Position numbers and translations under genes: made by a program. A model generated the notes under the pieces. The model was given only the letters and a program-made list of their open reading frames with translations, was not told the DNA's origin and made no database searches. A DNA stretch of 64,000 nt from Sphingomonas sp. H160509 (GTDB taxonomy: Bacteria; Pseudomonadota; Alphaproteobacteria; Sphingomonadales; Sphingomonadaceae): assembly GCF_024124765.2 (NCBI RefSeq), contig NZ_JAMXSR020000002.1, forward strand, positions 1,697,001 through 1,761,000, read 5' to 3'. Positions 1 to 9,001 of this stretch are shown here, one piece after another (the stretch's first letter is position 1; every line of letters starts with the position of its first letter).

Positions 1-625
1 ACGTCAGCCCCTTGGTGAGCTGGACCGAACGGCGGATCGCACCGATCCCGCGACGTTCGTTGAGGATGACGGGGTTGAGCAACACCAGTCGGGCGCCGAT
101 CCAGATCGCCACCAGCAGAAAGGCAAGCCCGTACAGCGCCACGAATGCCGCCGCATTCGCGCTGGGCGGGGTCATCTGGACGCTCGATCCGCTGGCCGCA
201 GCCGCGAAATCGAACCCCGAATTGAGCAGGACGATCACCGGCGGCACCACGAACAGCGCTGCGACAAACGTCAGCAACATCGTGATGCCGAGCGCCGGGA
301 GCACGCGCTTGCCCGCCACGCGACGCGCTTCGGCGGCGTTGGTGGCGGGATCCGTCGCGATCGCGACGATCGCCAACTGTGCCCAGATCACCGCGACCAG
401 TGCGGCGATCGCCAACGTGGCGCCGACCAGCGCGAACGTCAGCGTGCCCGGCGTCGAGAAGGCGGCGAAGCCATCGCGGAGCACGCTCGGCAGCGCTATG
501 CCAAGCAGCGCGATCGGTGCGATCATGTCGGTGCGCCCGTTCAGCACCTCAATCGTGCGATCCCAGACCGTTCCCATCTTCACGCGTGCGTTGACTATAC
601 CCGTCGTCGCGCCTGTCGTCGCCAT
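1..625 (-). CDS. Membrane protein, GPDPase-membrane-domain-like (partial, C-terminus outside window)
   Basis: About 208 codons are visible, running off the left edge. At least three long hydrophobic segments follow a short polar N-terminus. The stretch with LVLLNPVILNERRG followed by AIRRSVQLTKG resembles the membrane domain of glycerophosphoryl diester phosphodiesterase-like proteins, where similar sequences join transmembrane helices. ATG at 625 is chosen because GGGAG lies about 8 nt upstream; ATG at 577 is an in-frame alternative. It is divergent from lipB with about 120 bp between. I infer an inner-membrane protein of unknown role. Family assignment is moderate, coding status is strong. 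Confidence 0.7.
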   Translation of the reverse strand, partial: MATTGATTGIVNARVKMGTVWDRTIEVLNGRTDMIAPIALLGIALPSVLRDGFAAFSTPGTLTFALVGATLAIAALVAVIWAQLAIVAIATDPATNAAEARRVAGKRVLPALGITMLLTFVAALFVVPPVIVLLNSGFDFAAAASGSSVQMTPPSANAAAFVALYGLAFLLVAIWIGARLVLLNPVILNERRGIGAIRRSVQLTKGLT

Positions 626-743
626 GCCTGTGCTCCCGCCATTCCCGTTCCTGCGCGAGGTAGCCCAAGCCCTCGCGCTTGACCACATGGTTGAAGGGCT
701 CGTCGCGGTTGCAACTTGCGGCACGGGTGCGCAATTGGGATCG

Positions 744-1398
744 GTGATCACCCCCTCCCCTCTCCGATATCGAATGGCGGACCAGCGCCGGCCTTACCCC
801 CTATGCGGATGCGCTGGCCGAAATGGAGGCGCGCGCGGTCGCCGTCGGCACCGGTGAGGCGCGCGAACTGCTGTGGATGCTCGAACATCCGCCGGTCTAC
901 ACCGCGGGCACCAGCGCCGAGCCGGGCGACCTGATCGACGCGCGCTTTCCGGTGATTCCGACCGGGCGCGGCGGGAAATACACCTATCATGGGCCGGGGC
1001 AGCGGATCGGCTATGTCGTGCTCGACCTGACCAAGCGCGGGCGCGACGTGCGGTGCTACGTCCACGCGCTCGAATCCTGGGTGATCGCAGCGCTGGGCGA
1101 GCTCGGCGTCGAGGCGTTCGCGGTCGATGGCCGGGTTGGCATCTGGACGCTCGATCGGGGTCGAGAGGCGAAGATCGGGGCGATCGGGGTGCGGGTTAAG
1201 CGGTGGGTGACGCTTCACGGCTTCTCGGTCAACGTCGACCCCGACCTGTCGCACTTTGGTGGTATCGTGCCCTGCGGCCTGCCGGAATACGGCGTTACCA
1301 GCCTGCAATCGCTCGGCATTCCGGCCGACCTTGCAACTTTCGACGCGGCCCTGGCGTTGACGGCCGATGCTTTCCTTGAAACAGTTTCTTGTCCTTGA
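744..1398 (+). CDS. lipB: Octanoyl-[acyl-carrier-protein]:protein octanoyltransferase LipB (5' frameshift)
   Basis: LipB moves the octanoyl group from acyl carrier protein to lipoyl domains of 2-oxoacid dehydrogenases and the glycine cleavage system. The family signature [12 protein letters not shown] is present, as are the catalytic lysine (in AKIGAIGV) and cysteine (in GIVPCGLP). The clean open frame begins at ATG 823, but the conserved N-terminal sequence [19 protein letters not shown] lies upstream of it in the same frame and has no start codon. Dropping one C from the C-rich stretch at 751-760 joins it to GTG 744, giving 217 residues, the usual LipB size. The intact fallback is 823-1398. 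Confidence 0.9.
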
Positions 1399-1501
1399 GA
1401 AAACGAGGCTTGAGGGCAAAGCGTTATCGGATTAATGTCCACTACGATTTGGGTATTAAGGGCGAGCAGCCAGCCAAATCCTCTATCTAGGGAGCTTCCA
1501 C

Positions 1502-1783
1502 ATGCGTGCACTCATTTCCAAGGTTCTGACCGGTTCGCTGATCGCCAGCGCAGCACTCGCTGTTTCGGCTTGCGGTCCCAAGACCGAGACCACGACCGAC
1601 AACACGATGGTCACCGACATGAACGCCACTGAGGGCATGGACACGATGTCCGACAACATGACCGCAGTCGACGGCGCGTCGAACGGTGGCATGATGGCCA
1701 ACGACACCATGATGGCGAACGACACGATGATGTCGAACGATACCATGATGACGAACAACGCGATGACCACCAACGCAATGTAA
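1502..1783 (+). CDS. Small Met/Asn/Thr-rich repeat lipoprotein
   Basis: This is a 93-residue protein. It has a basic N-terminus, a hydrophobic core and a lipobox ending in VSAC at residues 20-23, so an exported, lipid-anchored protein is expected. The mature part is low-complexity, very rich in Met, Asn, Asp and Thr. It ends in about five copies of a six-residue unit of the type M-M-x-N-D-T. A strong terminator follows immediately. Function is unknown; methionine-rich stretches can bind copper(I) or silver, but nothing here proves that. GGGAG about 8 nt upstream supports the start. Confidence 0.75.
   Translation: MRALISKVLTGSLIASAALAVSACGPKTETTTDNTMVTDMNATEGMDTMSDNMTAVDGASNGGMMANDTMMANDTMMSNDTMMTNNAMTTNAM
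1691..1780 (+). repeat. Tandem 18-nt repeat inside lipoprotein gene
   Basis: Five consecutive 18-nt units start with ATGATG or a variant and encode M-M-x-N-(D/N)-(T/A). The first three units differ at only a few third positions; the last two are more divergent. The array sits at the 3' end of the lipoprotein gene and could change copy number by slippage. Confidence 0.8.
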
Positions 1784-1812
1784 TTTCCGCAAGGAAACTA
1801 CGACGTTGTGGA

Positions 1813-1842
1813 GGGCCGCCCGGGCAACCGGGCGGCCCTTTT
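1813..1842 (+). terminator. Rho-independent terminator after lipoprotein gene
   Basis: A perfect 11-bp GC stem (1813-1823 with 1828-1838) closes on a GCAA tetraloop and is followed by TTTTC. It lies 30 nt after the lipoprotein stop codon. Confidence 0.9.
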
Positions 1843-2058
1843 CGTTATTGGCGATGTCCGATGGGTTTCGGCGATCGAAGCGCGTGCGGCGGCACCCCTT
1901 TAGCCCCCTCTGTCGAACGATCGTTTCGGCGCCGACGGATTTCTGACGTTCCCACCCGACAACGGCGTCGGACGACGGGTCGAAAAGGTTAAAATCGCTT
2001 GGGAGTTTCACGGAAACGCTTTAGATTCGATCACTTGGAATGCCCTGGGGAGGTTGGA

Positions 2059-2771
2059 ATGAAGGTGTTGCGTACCGCGCTCGCGCTTTGCGTGGCGTCG
2101 AGCGGGCTCGCTGTGGCGCAGTCGGCGTCGGCGCAGTTCTTTTTTACAGTCGCGCGATTTCTCGGGCGCAGCCGTCACCGGTGAAGAATCCGACCTTGGC
2201 CAGGCCCTGCCCGGCGCGACGTCGGCGGAAATGCGGGCGGCGCTGGTGTGGCACATGCGTGCGGCGCTCAACGTCGCGGCGTTGCAGTGCCAGTTCGAAC
2301 CGACACTGTTGACCGTGCCGAACTACAACTCGATCCTGGCCGACCACGGCGAGGAGCTGAAGGGGGCGTTCGACACGTTGACCAAATACTTCGTGCGCGT
2401 GAACAAGGCGGCGGGCCCCAAGGCTGGCCAGACCGCGCTCGACCAGTTCGGAACGCGGACCTATTCGAGCTTTGCCACCGTGGCCGCGCAGTACGGCTTT
2501 TGCCAGACCGCAGGGTCGATCGGGCGTGATGCGGTGTTCGCACCTCGTGGGCATTTCGCCGACGTCGCACTGGCGCGCTCGCGTGAGTTGCGCAACAGCC
2601 TGATCCCGTGGGGCGAGCAGCGCTTTCCCCGGTACATCGGTCGCGAACGGGGGGGCACCGATGATGATCCGCCTCGATCCGATCTGCTGGAACAAGAAGG
2701 GCGAATGGGTCGTGAAGAAGTGCGGCGCGCAGAACTGGCCGCCGGTCGGTTTGGGGATGGCGACTCGCTGA
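2059..2771 (+). CDS. Hypothetical secreted protein (two frameshifts)
   Basis: The start ATG 2059 follows an AGG-rich site and begins a clear signal peptide (KVLRTALALCVASSG, then AQSASAQ). The frame is then lost in the T run at 2140-2145 and again in the G run at 2649-2655. Removing one base from each run gives one 236-residue protein from signal peptide to a C-terminus containing NKKGEWVVKKCG. Three cysteines are visible in the mature part. I do not recognise the family. It stands alone between two convergent or divergent units. Confidence 0.65.
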
Positions 2772-2931
2772 GAGGGTTGGCTCGGGGGTTGAGTGATCTG
2801 GAAAAGTACCTCCCAGTCCTCACCCTTCGCACCTGGCAACCGGCCGCCGGGCCTTCCCTTTGTTCAACATCCTGATCACCTAGCGTTACGCAATACCCAC
2901 GCGAGAGCTGGAGTGGTGCGTGAGGCTAGGA

Positions 2932-3566
2932 TTAGCGCAGACCGAGCAGCTTGTGCGTCTGGAGCGACAGTCGCCACTGCGGGCGTTCCATGACCAAGTC
3001 CACGCACGCCTCTCGGTTCGCATCCGCCCGGGGATCGTCGAGGGGCTGGAGCAGGAAGTTCTCGAAATCCCAGGTCTCTACCTCGTCGATGTCACTGCCC
3101 GGCTGCGGCCAGACGAGCTTCAGCTCGTGCCCGGCGCGCTGGACGACGATGCTGCCGGCCTTGGGGCTGATGCAGATCCAGTCGATTCCCGGATGCGCCG
3201 GGATCGTACCGTTGCTCTCCATCGCGATCTGGAAACCCTGCGCATGCAGCGCATCGACGATAGCGTCGTCGATCTGGAGCATCGGCTCGCCACCGGTCAG
3301 GACGACGAATCGATCGCGCACCCCTTCTCCCCAAAAAGCCCGCTACCGCTGACGCCAAAGCCTGCGCATCGGCAAACTTGCCGCCGCCGAGCCCGTCGGT
3401 GCCGACGAACTCGGTATCGCAGAACTTGCACACCGCGGTCGCGCGGTCCTGTTCACGGCCCGACCATAGGTTGCACCCAGCGAACCGGACGAACACCGCG
3501 CGGCGACCGGCGTTGACGCCCCTCACCCTGCAACGTGAGGAACATTTCCTTGACGGCGTAGCTCAT
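2932..3566 (-). CDS. queE: 7-carboxy-7-deazaguanine synthase QueE (two frameshifts)
   Basis: QueE is a radical SAM enzyme that contracts 6-carboxytetrahydropterin to 7-carboxy-7-deazaguanine in the queuosine pathway. The iron-sulfur motif has the unusual spacing Cys-14 residues-Cys-2 residues-Cys (CNLW to CKFCDTEF), a known QueE variant. It is followed by VVLTGGEP and by SNGT. The protein starts MSYAVKEMFLTLQGEG at ATG 3566, 1 bp after queC stops. One extra base in the C run at 3519-3522 and one in the A run at 3333-3337 break the frame; corrected length is 210 residues, normal for the family. Confidence 0.93.
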
Positions 3567-3567
3567 G

Positions 3568-4272
3568 TCAGGCCGGCTTGACGGCGTAGCGCGTCGGGTC
3601 GGCGATCCCCGCCTCGTCGAAGCCGCGAGAACGCAGGCGGCAGCTGTCGCACTCGCCGCAATGCTCACCGGCGGGTGTCGGATCGTAGCATGACCAGCTG
3701 AGGCCTAGGTCGAGGCCGAGCCGCGTACCTTCGCGAACGATGTCCGCCTTGGTCATCATCTGGAGCGGTGCCTGGATGCGGAACGGTTCGCCTTCGACGC
3801 CGGCCTTTGTCGCGAGTTCGGCGAGGCCTTCGAAGGCGGCGATGAACTCCGGCCGGCAATCGGGATAGCCGGAGTAATCGAGCGCGTTGACGCCGATATA
3901 GATGTCGCGTGCGCCCGCCGCTTCGGCCCATCCGAGCGCGAGGCTGAGGAAGATCGTGTTGCGCGCGGGGACGTAGGTGACGGGAATGCCGCCGCCGTCT
4001 TCGGTACCCGCGCCGTCCTTCGGCACGTCGATATCGGCGGTCAGCGCGGAGCCGCCGAACGCGGAGAGGTCCATCGGCAGCACGATGTGGCGGTCGGCAC
4101 CGAGCGCGCTGGCGACGCGGCGCGCGGCATCGAGTTCGATCCGGTGGCGCTGATTATAATCGAACGAGAGCGCGAGCACGCGCTGGCCGGCTTCGCGCGC
4201 AAGCGCGGCGGATACCATCGAGTCGAGCCCGCCCGAGACGAGGGCGACCGCAAAGGGAGCAGGGGATGTCAT
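3568..4272 (-). CDS. queC: 7-cyano-7-deazaguanine synthase QueC
   Basis: QueC is the ATP-dependent ligase that turns 7-carboxy-7-deazaguanine into preQ0, directly after the QueE step. The intact 234-residue protein has the PP-loop SGGLDS at residues 13-18. A zinc site is formed by Cys195, Cys205, Cys208 and Cys211 in the [17 protein letters not shown] stretch. It is immediately upstream of queE with a 1-bp gap, so the two are co-transcribed. The start ATG 4272 is the only good N-terminal choice before the PP-loop. Confidence 0.97.
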   Translation of the reverse strand: MTSPAPFAVALVSGGLDSMVSAALAREAGQRVLALSFDYNQRHRIELDAARRVASALGADRHIVLPMDLSAFGGSALTADIDVPKDGAGTEDGGGIPVTYVPARNTIFLSLALGWAEAAGARDIYIGVNALDYSGYPDCRPEFIAAFEGLAELATKAGVEGEPFRIQAPLQMMTKADIVREGTRLGLDLGLSWSCYDPTPAGEHCGECDSCRLRSRGFDEAGIADPTRYAVKPA

Positions 4273-4300
4273 GATGCGTGTTCGCTAGGCCAGCGAGCGC

Positions 4301-4390
4301 AAAAAGAAAGGGGCCGCCCGGGGAGCGGCCCCGAGTTTGGCGCGGACACGCGCCAAAGGGGAGAAACGTGCTGAATAAGAGCACGTGACC
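4301..4390 (-). ncRNA. Candidate small RNA: three stem-loops ending in a U-rich terminator
   Basis: Read on the minus strand, the segment holds a 5-bp hairpin GTGCT/AGCAC (4380-4384 with 4368-4372), then the single-stranded stretch GTTTCTCCCC, then a 9-bp hairpin (4349-4357 with 4336-4344). It ends in an 8-bp GC hairpin (4325-4332 with 4310-4317) followed by TTTCTTTTT. The CUCCCC stretch is exposed between hairpins and could pair with Shine-Dalgarno sequences, as in several alphaproteobacterial small RNAs. The U-tail fits only minus-strand transcription. It could instead be the leader of queC, which starts 28 nt beyond. Confidence 0.5.
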
Positions 4391-4427
4391 AGTGGTAAGG
4401 GTGAGGCGTAAAATTGCGGTTAATGCT

Positions 4428-4575
4428 CGCCCCCTCTCCCCTCCGGGGGGAGAGGGAAGGAGGAGCCGTAGGCTACGGAAGGGTGAGGGGTGGTTGGGTC
4501 TGGTGTCCTGAGCCTCACGCCCCTCACCCTCCCACGCTTCGCGCGGGCCCTTCCCTCTCCCCTGCAGGGAGAGGG
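4428..4575. repeat. Intergenic palindromic repeat (CCCTCTCCCC type)
   Basis: Paired arms of the CCCTCTCCCC/GGGGAGAGGG type enclose a segment with CCCCTCACCC. Similar elements occur at about 38.66 and 60.11 kb. It fills the space between hslO and the candidate small RNA. Confidence 0.7.
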
Positions 4576-4577
4576 TT

Positions 4578-5497
4578 TTATTCCTCCACCGGCACCGGGA
4601 ATTTCTTCGCGCAGAACGCACAGTCGACGATGATGAAGCCGGTCTCGTCCGCCATCGACTGGCGCTCCTCCAAGGGAAATTTCGAAATCACGCCCCGGAT
4701 ATAATCCGGATCGCAGCGGCACCCGCGCATGATCGGGATATCCGCCAGGATGCGGACGTCTTCCTCTTCGTTGAACAGGCGCCACACCAGCGTTTCCAGC
4801 GGCAACGTCGCATCGGTGAGTTCATCGACGCCCATCGTGTTGCCGAGCGTGGCGACATGCTCCCATTCCGGATGATCGAGCTTGGTATGCAGGCGCTCGC
4901 GCCCGTCCCTCGCCCTCCGGGAGGTGCTGGAGGAACAGCCCGCCCGAGATACAGCGACCGTCGGGGCCTTTCGCCATGCCGGTGCGGATCATCGTCGGAA
5001 TCTGCTCGGACTGCGTGAAATAGCTCTGCGCGGACTGCGACAGCGTATCGCCGTCGAGGGGGACGATGCCCTGATAGCGTTCGTTGCTGGTCGCCATGTC
5101 GAACGTGATCGCGAGATAGCCGGCACCGAACAACGCGAACAGCGATGGTTCGGCGGGGGGCCTCGGCGAGCTTGTCCGCGTCATATTCGATATAGCCGCG
5201 CACTTCGCCGCCGCGATAGTCGCAGACGAGGAGCTGGACGACGCCGTTGTCGGTGCGCGTCTGCATCGTCAGCTGGCCGCTCGAATCCTTGAGCGTCGAA
5301 CCGATCAGCGCGGCAAGCGTAAGGGCTTCGGCGAGCAGCTTCTCGATCGCGGGCGGATAGGCATGCGCGGCAAGCACTTCGTCGAGCGCGGTGCCGAGCC
5401 GCACAATCCGGCCGCGTGCACTGCGCGTCGGGATCGCGAAAGCCAGCGCACGGTCGAGATCGGTCACGTTGGGGTCGAATTTTGGCGTATCGTTCAT
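4578..5497 (-). CDS. hslO: Hsp33 redox-regulated chaperone HslO (two frameshifts)
   Basis: Hsp33 is a cytosolic holdase activated by oxidation and unfolding. The C-terminal redox switch is visible as CRC followed by CAFC, the CxC...CxxC zinc site of the family. The N-terminal domain runs from MNDTPKFDPNVTDLDRALAFAIP at ATG 5497. One extra base in the G run at 5155-5160 and one near 4907-4909 split it into three frames; without them the protein is 305 residues, close to typical Hsp33. It is the last gene of argD-argF-hslO, 32 bp after argF. Confidence 0.93.
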
Positions 5498-5529
5498 CGT
5501 CCGCCAAATGGTGACCCTGCCCGTTCAGG

Positions 5530-6450
<921 letters not shown>

Positions 6451-6453
6451 AAT

Positions 6454-6589
6454 ATCCTCCCCGGCGTGGGGAGGGGGGACCGTTCGCATAGCGAATGGTG
6501 GAGGGGGGCCCCCACGAACGCGACACTTCGGGGCGATCCCCCTCCACCATGCTTCGCATGGTCCCCCTCCCCGTATCGGGGAGGATTTA
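6454..6589. repeat. Intergenic palindromic repeat (TCCTCCCC type)
   Basis: Arms beginning TCCTCCCCG and ending CGGGGAGGA enclose inner inverted segments containing GGTGGAGGGGG and its complement. It fills the argD-argF gap. A related element lies at 43.5 kb. Confidence 0.75.
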
Positions 6590-6591
6590 AG

Positions 6592-7782
6592 TCAATCGTC
6601 GGCAGCGGGTACGTAGACTCGCGCGGCGGTCGACAGCTTGTCGATGCACTCGGCGATGTGGCTCTCGTCGATCACCAGCGGCGGCAGGATGCGAACGACG
6701 TTCTCGCCCGCCGATACCAGCAGCAGATTGTGGTGGTCGCGCGCGAATGCGACGAACGCCCGGCTGTCGCTCTTCAGCTTCAGCCCGAGCATCAGCCCGG
6801 TACCGCGGACGCTGTCGAACAGATGATCGTGGTTGGGGATCATCTGCTCGAGCCCCTGCCGCAACCGGTCGCCCATCGCCGTGACGTTGTCGAGGAAGCC
6901 GTCCTCGAGCATCACGTCGAGGATCGCCTCGCCCGCCGCCATCGCCAGCGGGTTGCCGCCATAGGTCGAGCCGTGCGTACCCGCGACCATGCCCTTGGCC
7001 GCCTCCTCAGTCGCAAGGCACGCGCCCAGCGGGAAGCCGCCGCCGATACCCTTGGCGACCGCCATGATGTCCGGCGTGATGCCGTACAGCTCGTGCGCGA
7101 AGAACTTGCCGGTGCGCCCATAGCCGCACTGGACCTCGTCCAGCACCAGCAACAGGCCGTGCTCGTCGCACGCTTTCCGCAGGCCGGTGAGGAACTCATG
7201 GCTCGCCTGGCGGATACCGCCCTCGCCCTGGATCGGCTCGACCAGGAAGCCCGCGGTGTTGTCGTCGATCAGCGCCAGCGCACCTTCGAGATCGTTGAAC
7301 TTCGCATAGGCGAACCCCGGCAACAGCGGCTCGAACCCGTCACGCATCTTCGCCTGATTGGTCGCCGAGATCGCGCCGAGCGTACGCCCGTGGAACGCGG
7401 TGTCGAACGTGATCAGCGTGTGGCGCTGCGGATTGCCGTTGGCGAAATGATAGCGGCGCGCGGTCTTGATCGCACACTCGACCGCTTCCGCACCCGAATT
7501 GGTGAAAAACACGGTGTCCGCGAAACTGTTGTCGACGAGGCGCTGCGCGAGATGCTCGCCCTGCGGCGACCCGTACAGGTTCGACACGTGCATCAGCGTC
7601 GCCGCCTGCTCGGCGATCGCCTTGGTCAGATGCGGGTGGCCGTGGCCGAGCGCGTTGACAGCGATGCCGCTGGCGAAATCGAGATACTGCTGGCCGTCCT
7701 CGCCGAAGAGGTACGCGCCCTCGCCTCGGACCGGACGCACGCCACACCGCGGGTAGACGGGCATGAGCGGGGTGATGGTCAC
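6592..7782 (-). CDS. argD: Acetylornithine aminotransferase
   Basis: ArgD is a PLP-dependent transaminase interconverting N-acetylglutamate semialdehyde and N-acetylornithine; family members often also act on succinyldiaminopimelate. The 396-residue protein contains the NSGAEAVECAIKTAR and LDEVQCGYGRTG motifs, and the PLP lysine in AVAKGIGGGFPLGA. GTG 7782 is chosen because AAGGAG lies about 9 nt upstream; a longer frame from 7887 adds an unconserved extension. It is the first gene of argD-argF-hslO. Confidence 0.95.
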   Translation of the reverse strand: MTITPLMPVYPRCGVRPVRGEGAYLFGEDGQQYLDFASGIAVNALGHGHPHLTKAIAEQAATLMHVSNLYGSPQGEHLAQRLVDNSFADTVFFTNSGAEAVECAIKTARRYHFANGNPQRHTLITFDTAFHGRTLGAISATNQAKMRDGFEPLLPGFAYAKFNDLEGALALIDDNTAGFLVEPIQGEGGIRQASHEFLTGLRKACDEHGLLLVLDEVQCGYGRTGKFFAHELYGITPDIMAVAKGIGGGFPLGACLATEEAAKGMVAGTHGSTYGGNPLAMAAGEAILDVMLEDGFLDNVTAMGDRLRQGLEQMIPNHDHLFDSVRGTGLMLGLKLKSDSRAFVAFARDHHNLLLVSAGENVVRILPPLVIDESHIAECIDKLSTAARVYVPAADD

Positions 7783-8022
7783 GACGGCAAGCTCCTTCAA
7801 ACAGCGAGGGCGACCCTTATCGGCCGCCCGAACCGCCTGATACGAGCGCGCGACGCCGGGAGCAACACCACTTGCATCACCCACCAAAGCTGACCGAGAT
7901 TATATCGCCGTCGCCCTGTCGCATCACCCTAAACAAGCGCATGCATCGGAAGACGCGGCGCCAGGATCCTGTGTGCTTTGATTCGATTCGAATGACCTCG
8001 TCGAAGTACAGGGGAGATAATC

Positions 8023-8811
8023 ATGATCAAACTTACGATCGGCGTAGCATTGATATCGACCGCGATATCGCCGGTAGTCGCGCAAGACGTCCTGTCGGGT
8101 ACTTGGAAGGGCGATATCAGTGCCAGTCAATTGTCCACCAAACCTTCCAGCACGTTGATAGACAAGGGCCTATATACCTGCGCCACGTGCAAGCCGGTCG
8201 TGAAGGTCGTCGCCGACGGTGGCTGGCATGCGGTGGCCGGACAGCCTTACTATGACGAGATGTCGGTAACCGTCGTCGATCCGGCGGTCGTGAAGTACGC
8301 GACGAAGAAGGGCGGCAAGATCGTCAGCGAAGCGACCGAAACGCTGTCGGCCGACGGAAAATCGATTGCGACGGCATTCAGCGAGACGGTGGGCACGACC
8401 GGAGTTCCGATCACCGGCACGTCGGTCAGCGATCGCGTTGCCCCCGCCCCTGCCGGCGCGCATGCCACGTCGGGCTCATGGCGCCAGACCAAGGATGCGC
8501 AGGTGTCCGACAGCGGGCTGACGTTCACGTTCGCGCAGGTCGGCAAGGTCGTGACCTATTCGACGCCGATCGGCATCTCGTTCGCCGCGACGATCGGCGG
8601 TCCGGCAGTGCCGGTGACGGGCGATCCGGGCTGGACGACCGTGTCCCTGACGCAGCCCAGTGCCCGCACGTTGCACGAGACCGATATGTTCGAAGGCAAG
8701 GTGACCGGCAAATTCCTCATGACGGTCTCGCCCGACGGCAAGACGATGAGGATCGACGTCAACGACATCAAACGTGGGAAGACGTCGACGCTGGTCGCCT
8801 ACAAGCAGTAG
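8023..8811 (+). CDS. Hypothetical secreted protein with a CxxC motif
   Basis: The 262-residue protein has a clear signal peptide ending in SPVVAQ. The mature part opens with DVLSGTWKGDISASQL, like the first strand of secreted beta-rich proteins that start with a G-T-W motif. A CATC motif sits near residue 53. The rest is rich in Thr, Val and Gly with alternating polarity, suggesting a beta structure. GGGGAGATAATC precedes the ATG, giving a good ribosome binding site. I do not recognise the family. It is monocistronic, convergent with parE, and followed by a repeat hairpin that may stop transcription from both sides. Confidence 0.75.
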   Translation: MIKLTIGVALISTAISPVVAQDVLSGTWKGDISASQLSTKPSSTLIDKGLYTCATCKPVVKVVADGGWHAVAGQPYYDEMSVTVVDPAVVKYATKKGGKIVSEATETLSADGKSIATAFSETVGTTGVPITGTSVSDRVAPAPAGAHATSGSWRQTKDAQVSDSGLTFTFAQVGKVVTYSTPIGISFAATIGGPAVPVTGDPGWTTVSLTQPSARTLHETDMFEGKVTGKFLMTVSPDGKTMRIDVNDIKRGKTSTLVAYKQ

Positions 8812-8853
8812 GTGATCGTTTGAGAGCCATGACGGTGCCCAGCTAGGTCGTAC

Positions 8854-8897
8854 TCCCGCGAAGGCGGGAGGCCGGGCTGGGCACCGGCCTTCGCGGG
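8854..8897. repeat. Intergenic palindromic repeat (CCCGCGAAGGC type)
   Basis: The arm CCCGCGAAGGC at 8854-8864 pairs perfectly with GCCTTCGCGGG at 8887-8897. It lies between two convergent genes. Relatives are at 12.2, 25.6, 46.9 and 49.6 kb. Confidence 0.85.
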
Positions 8898-9001
8898 TGA
8901 ACACAATGGGGGTGGCGAGCTTAGCGAACTCGGGCCGCCTCCGTGGCGTTTTCGGAGGGTTGCGATGCCCCCACCCGTTCCCGACACACGGCACCATTAC
9001 C

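Noticed and set aside
1691..1780. Possible CRISPR-like array
   Set aside because: The 18-nt units are contiguous without spacers and encode a peptide repeat.
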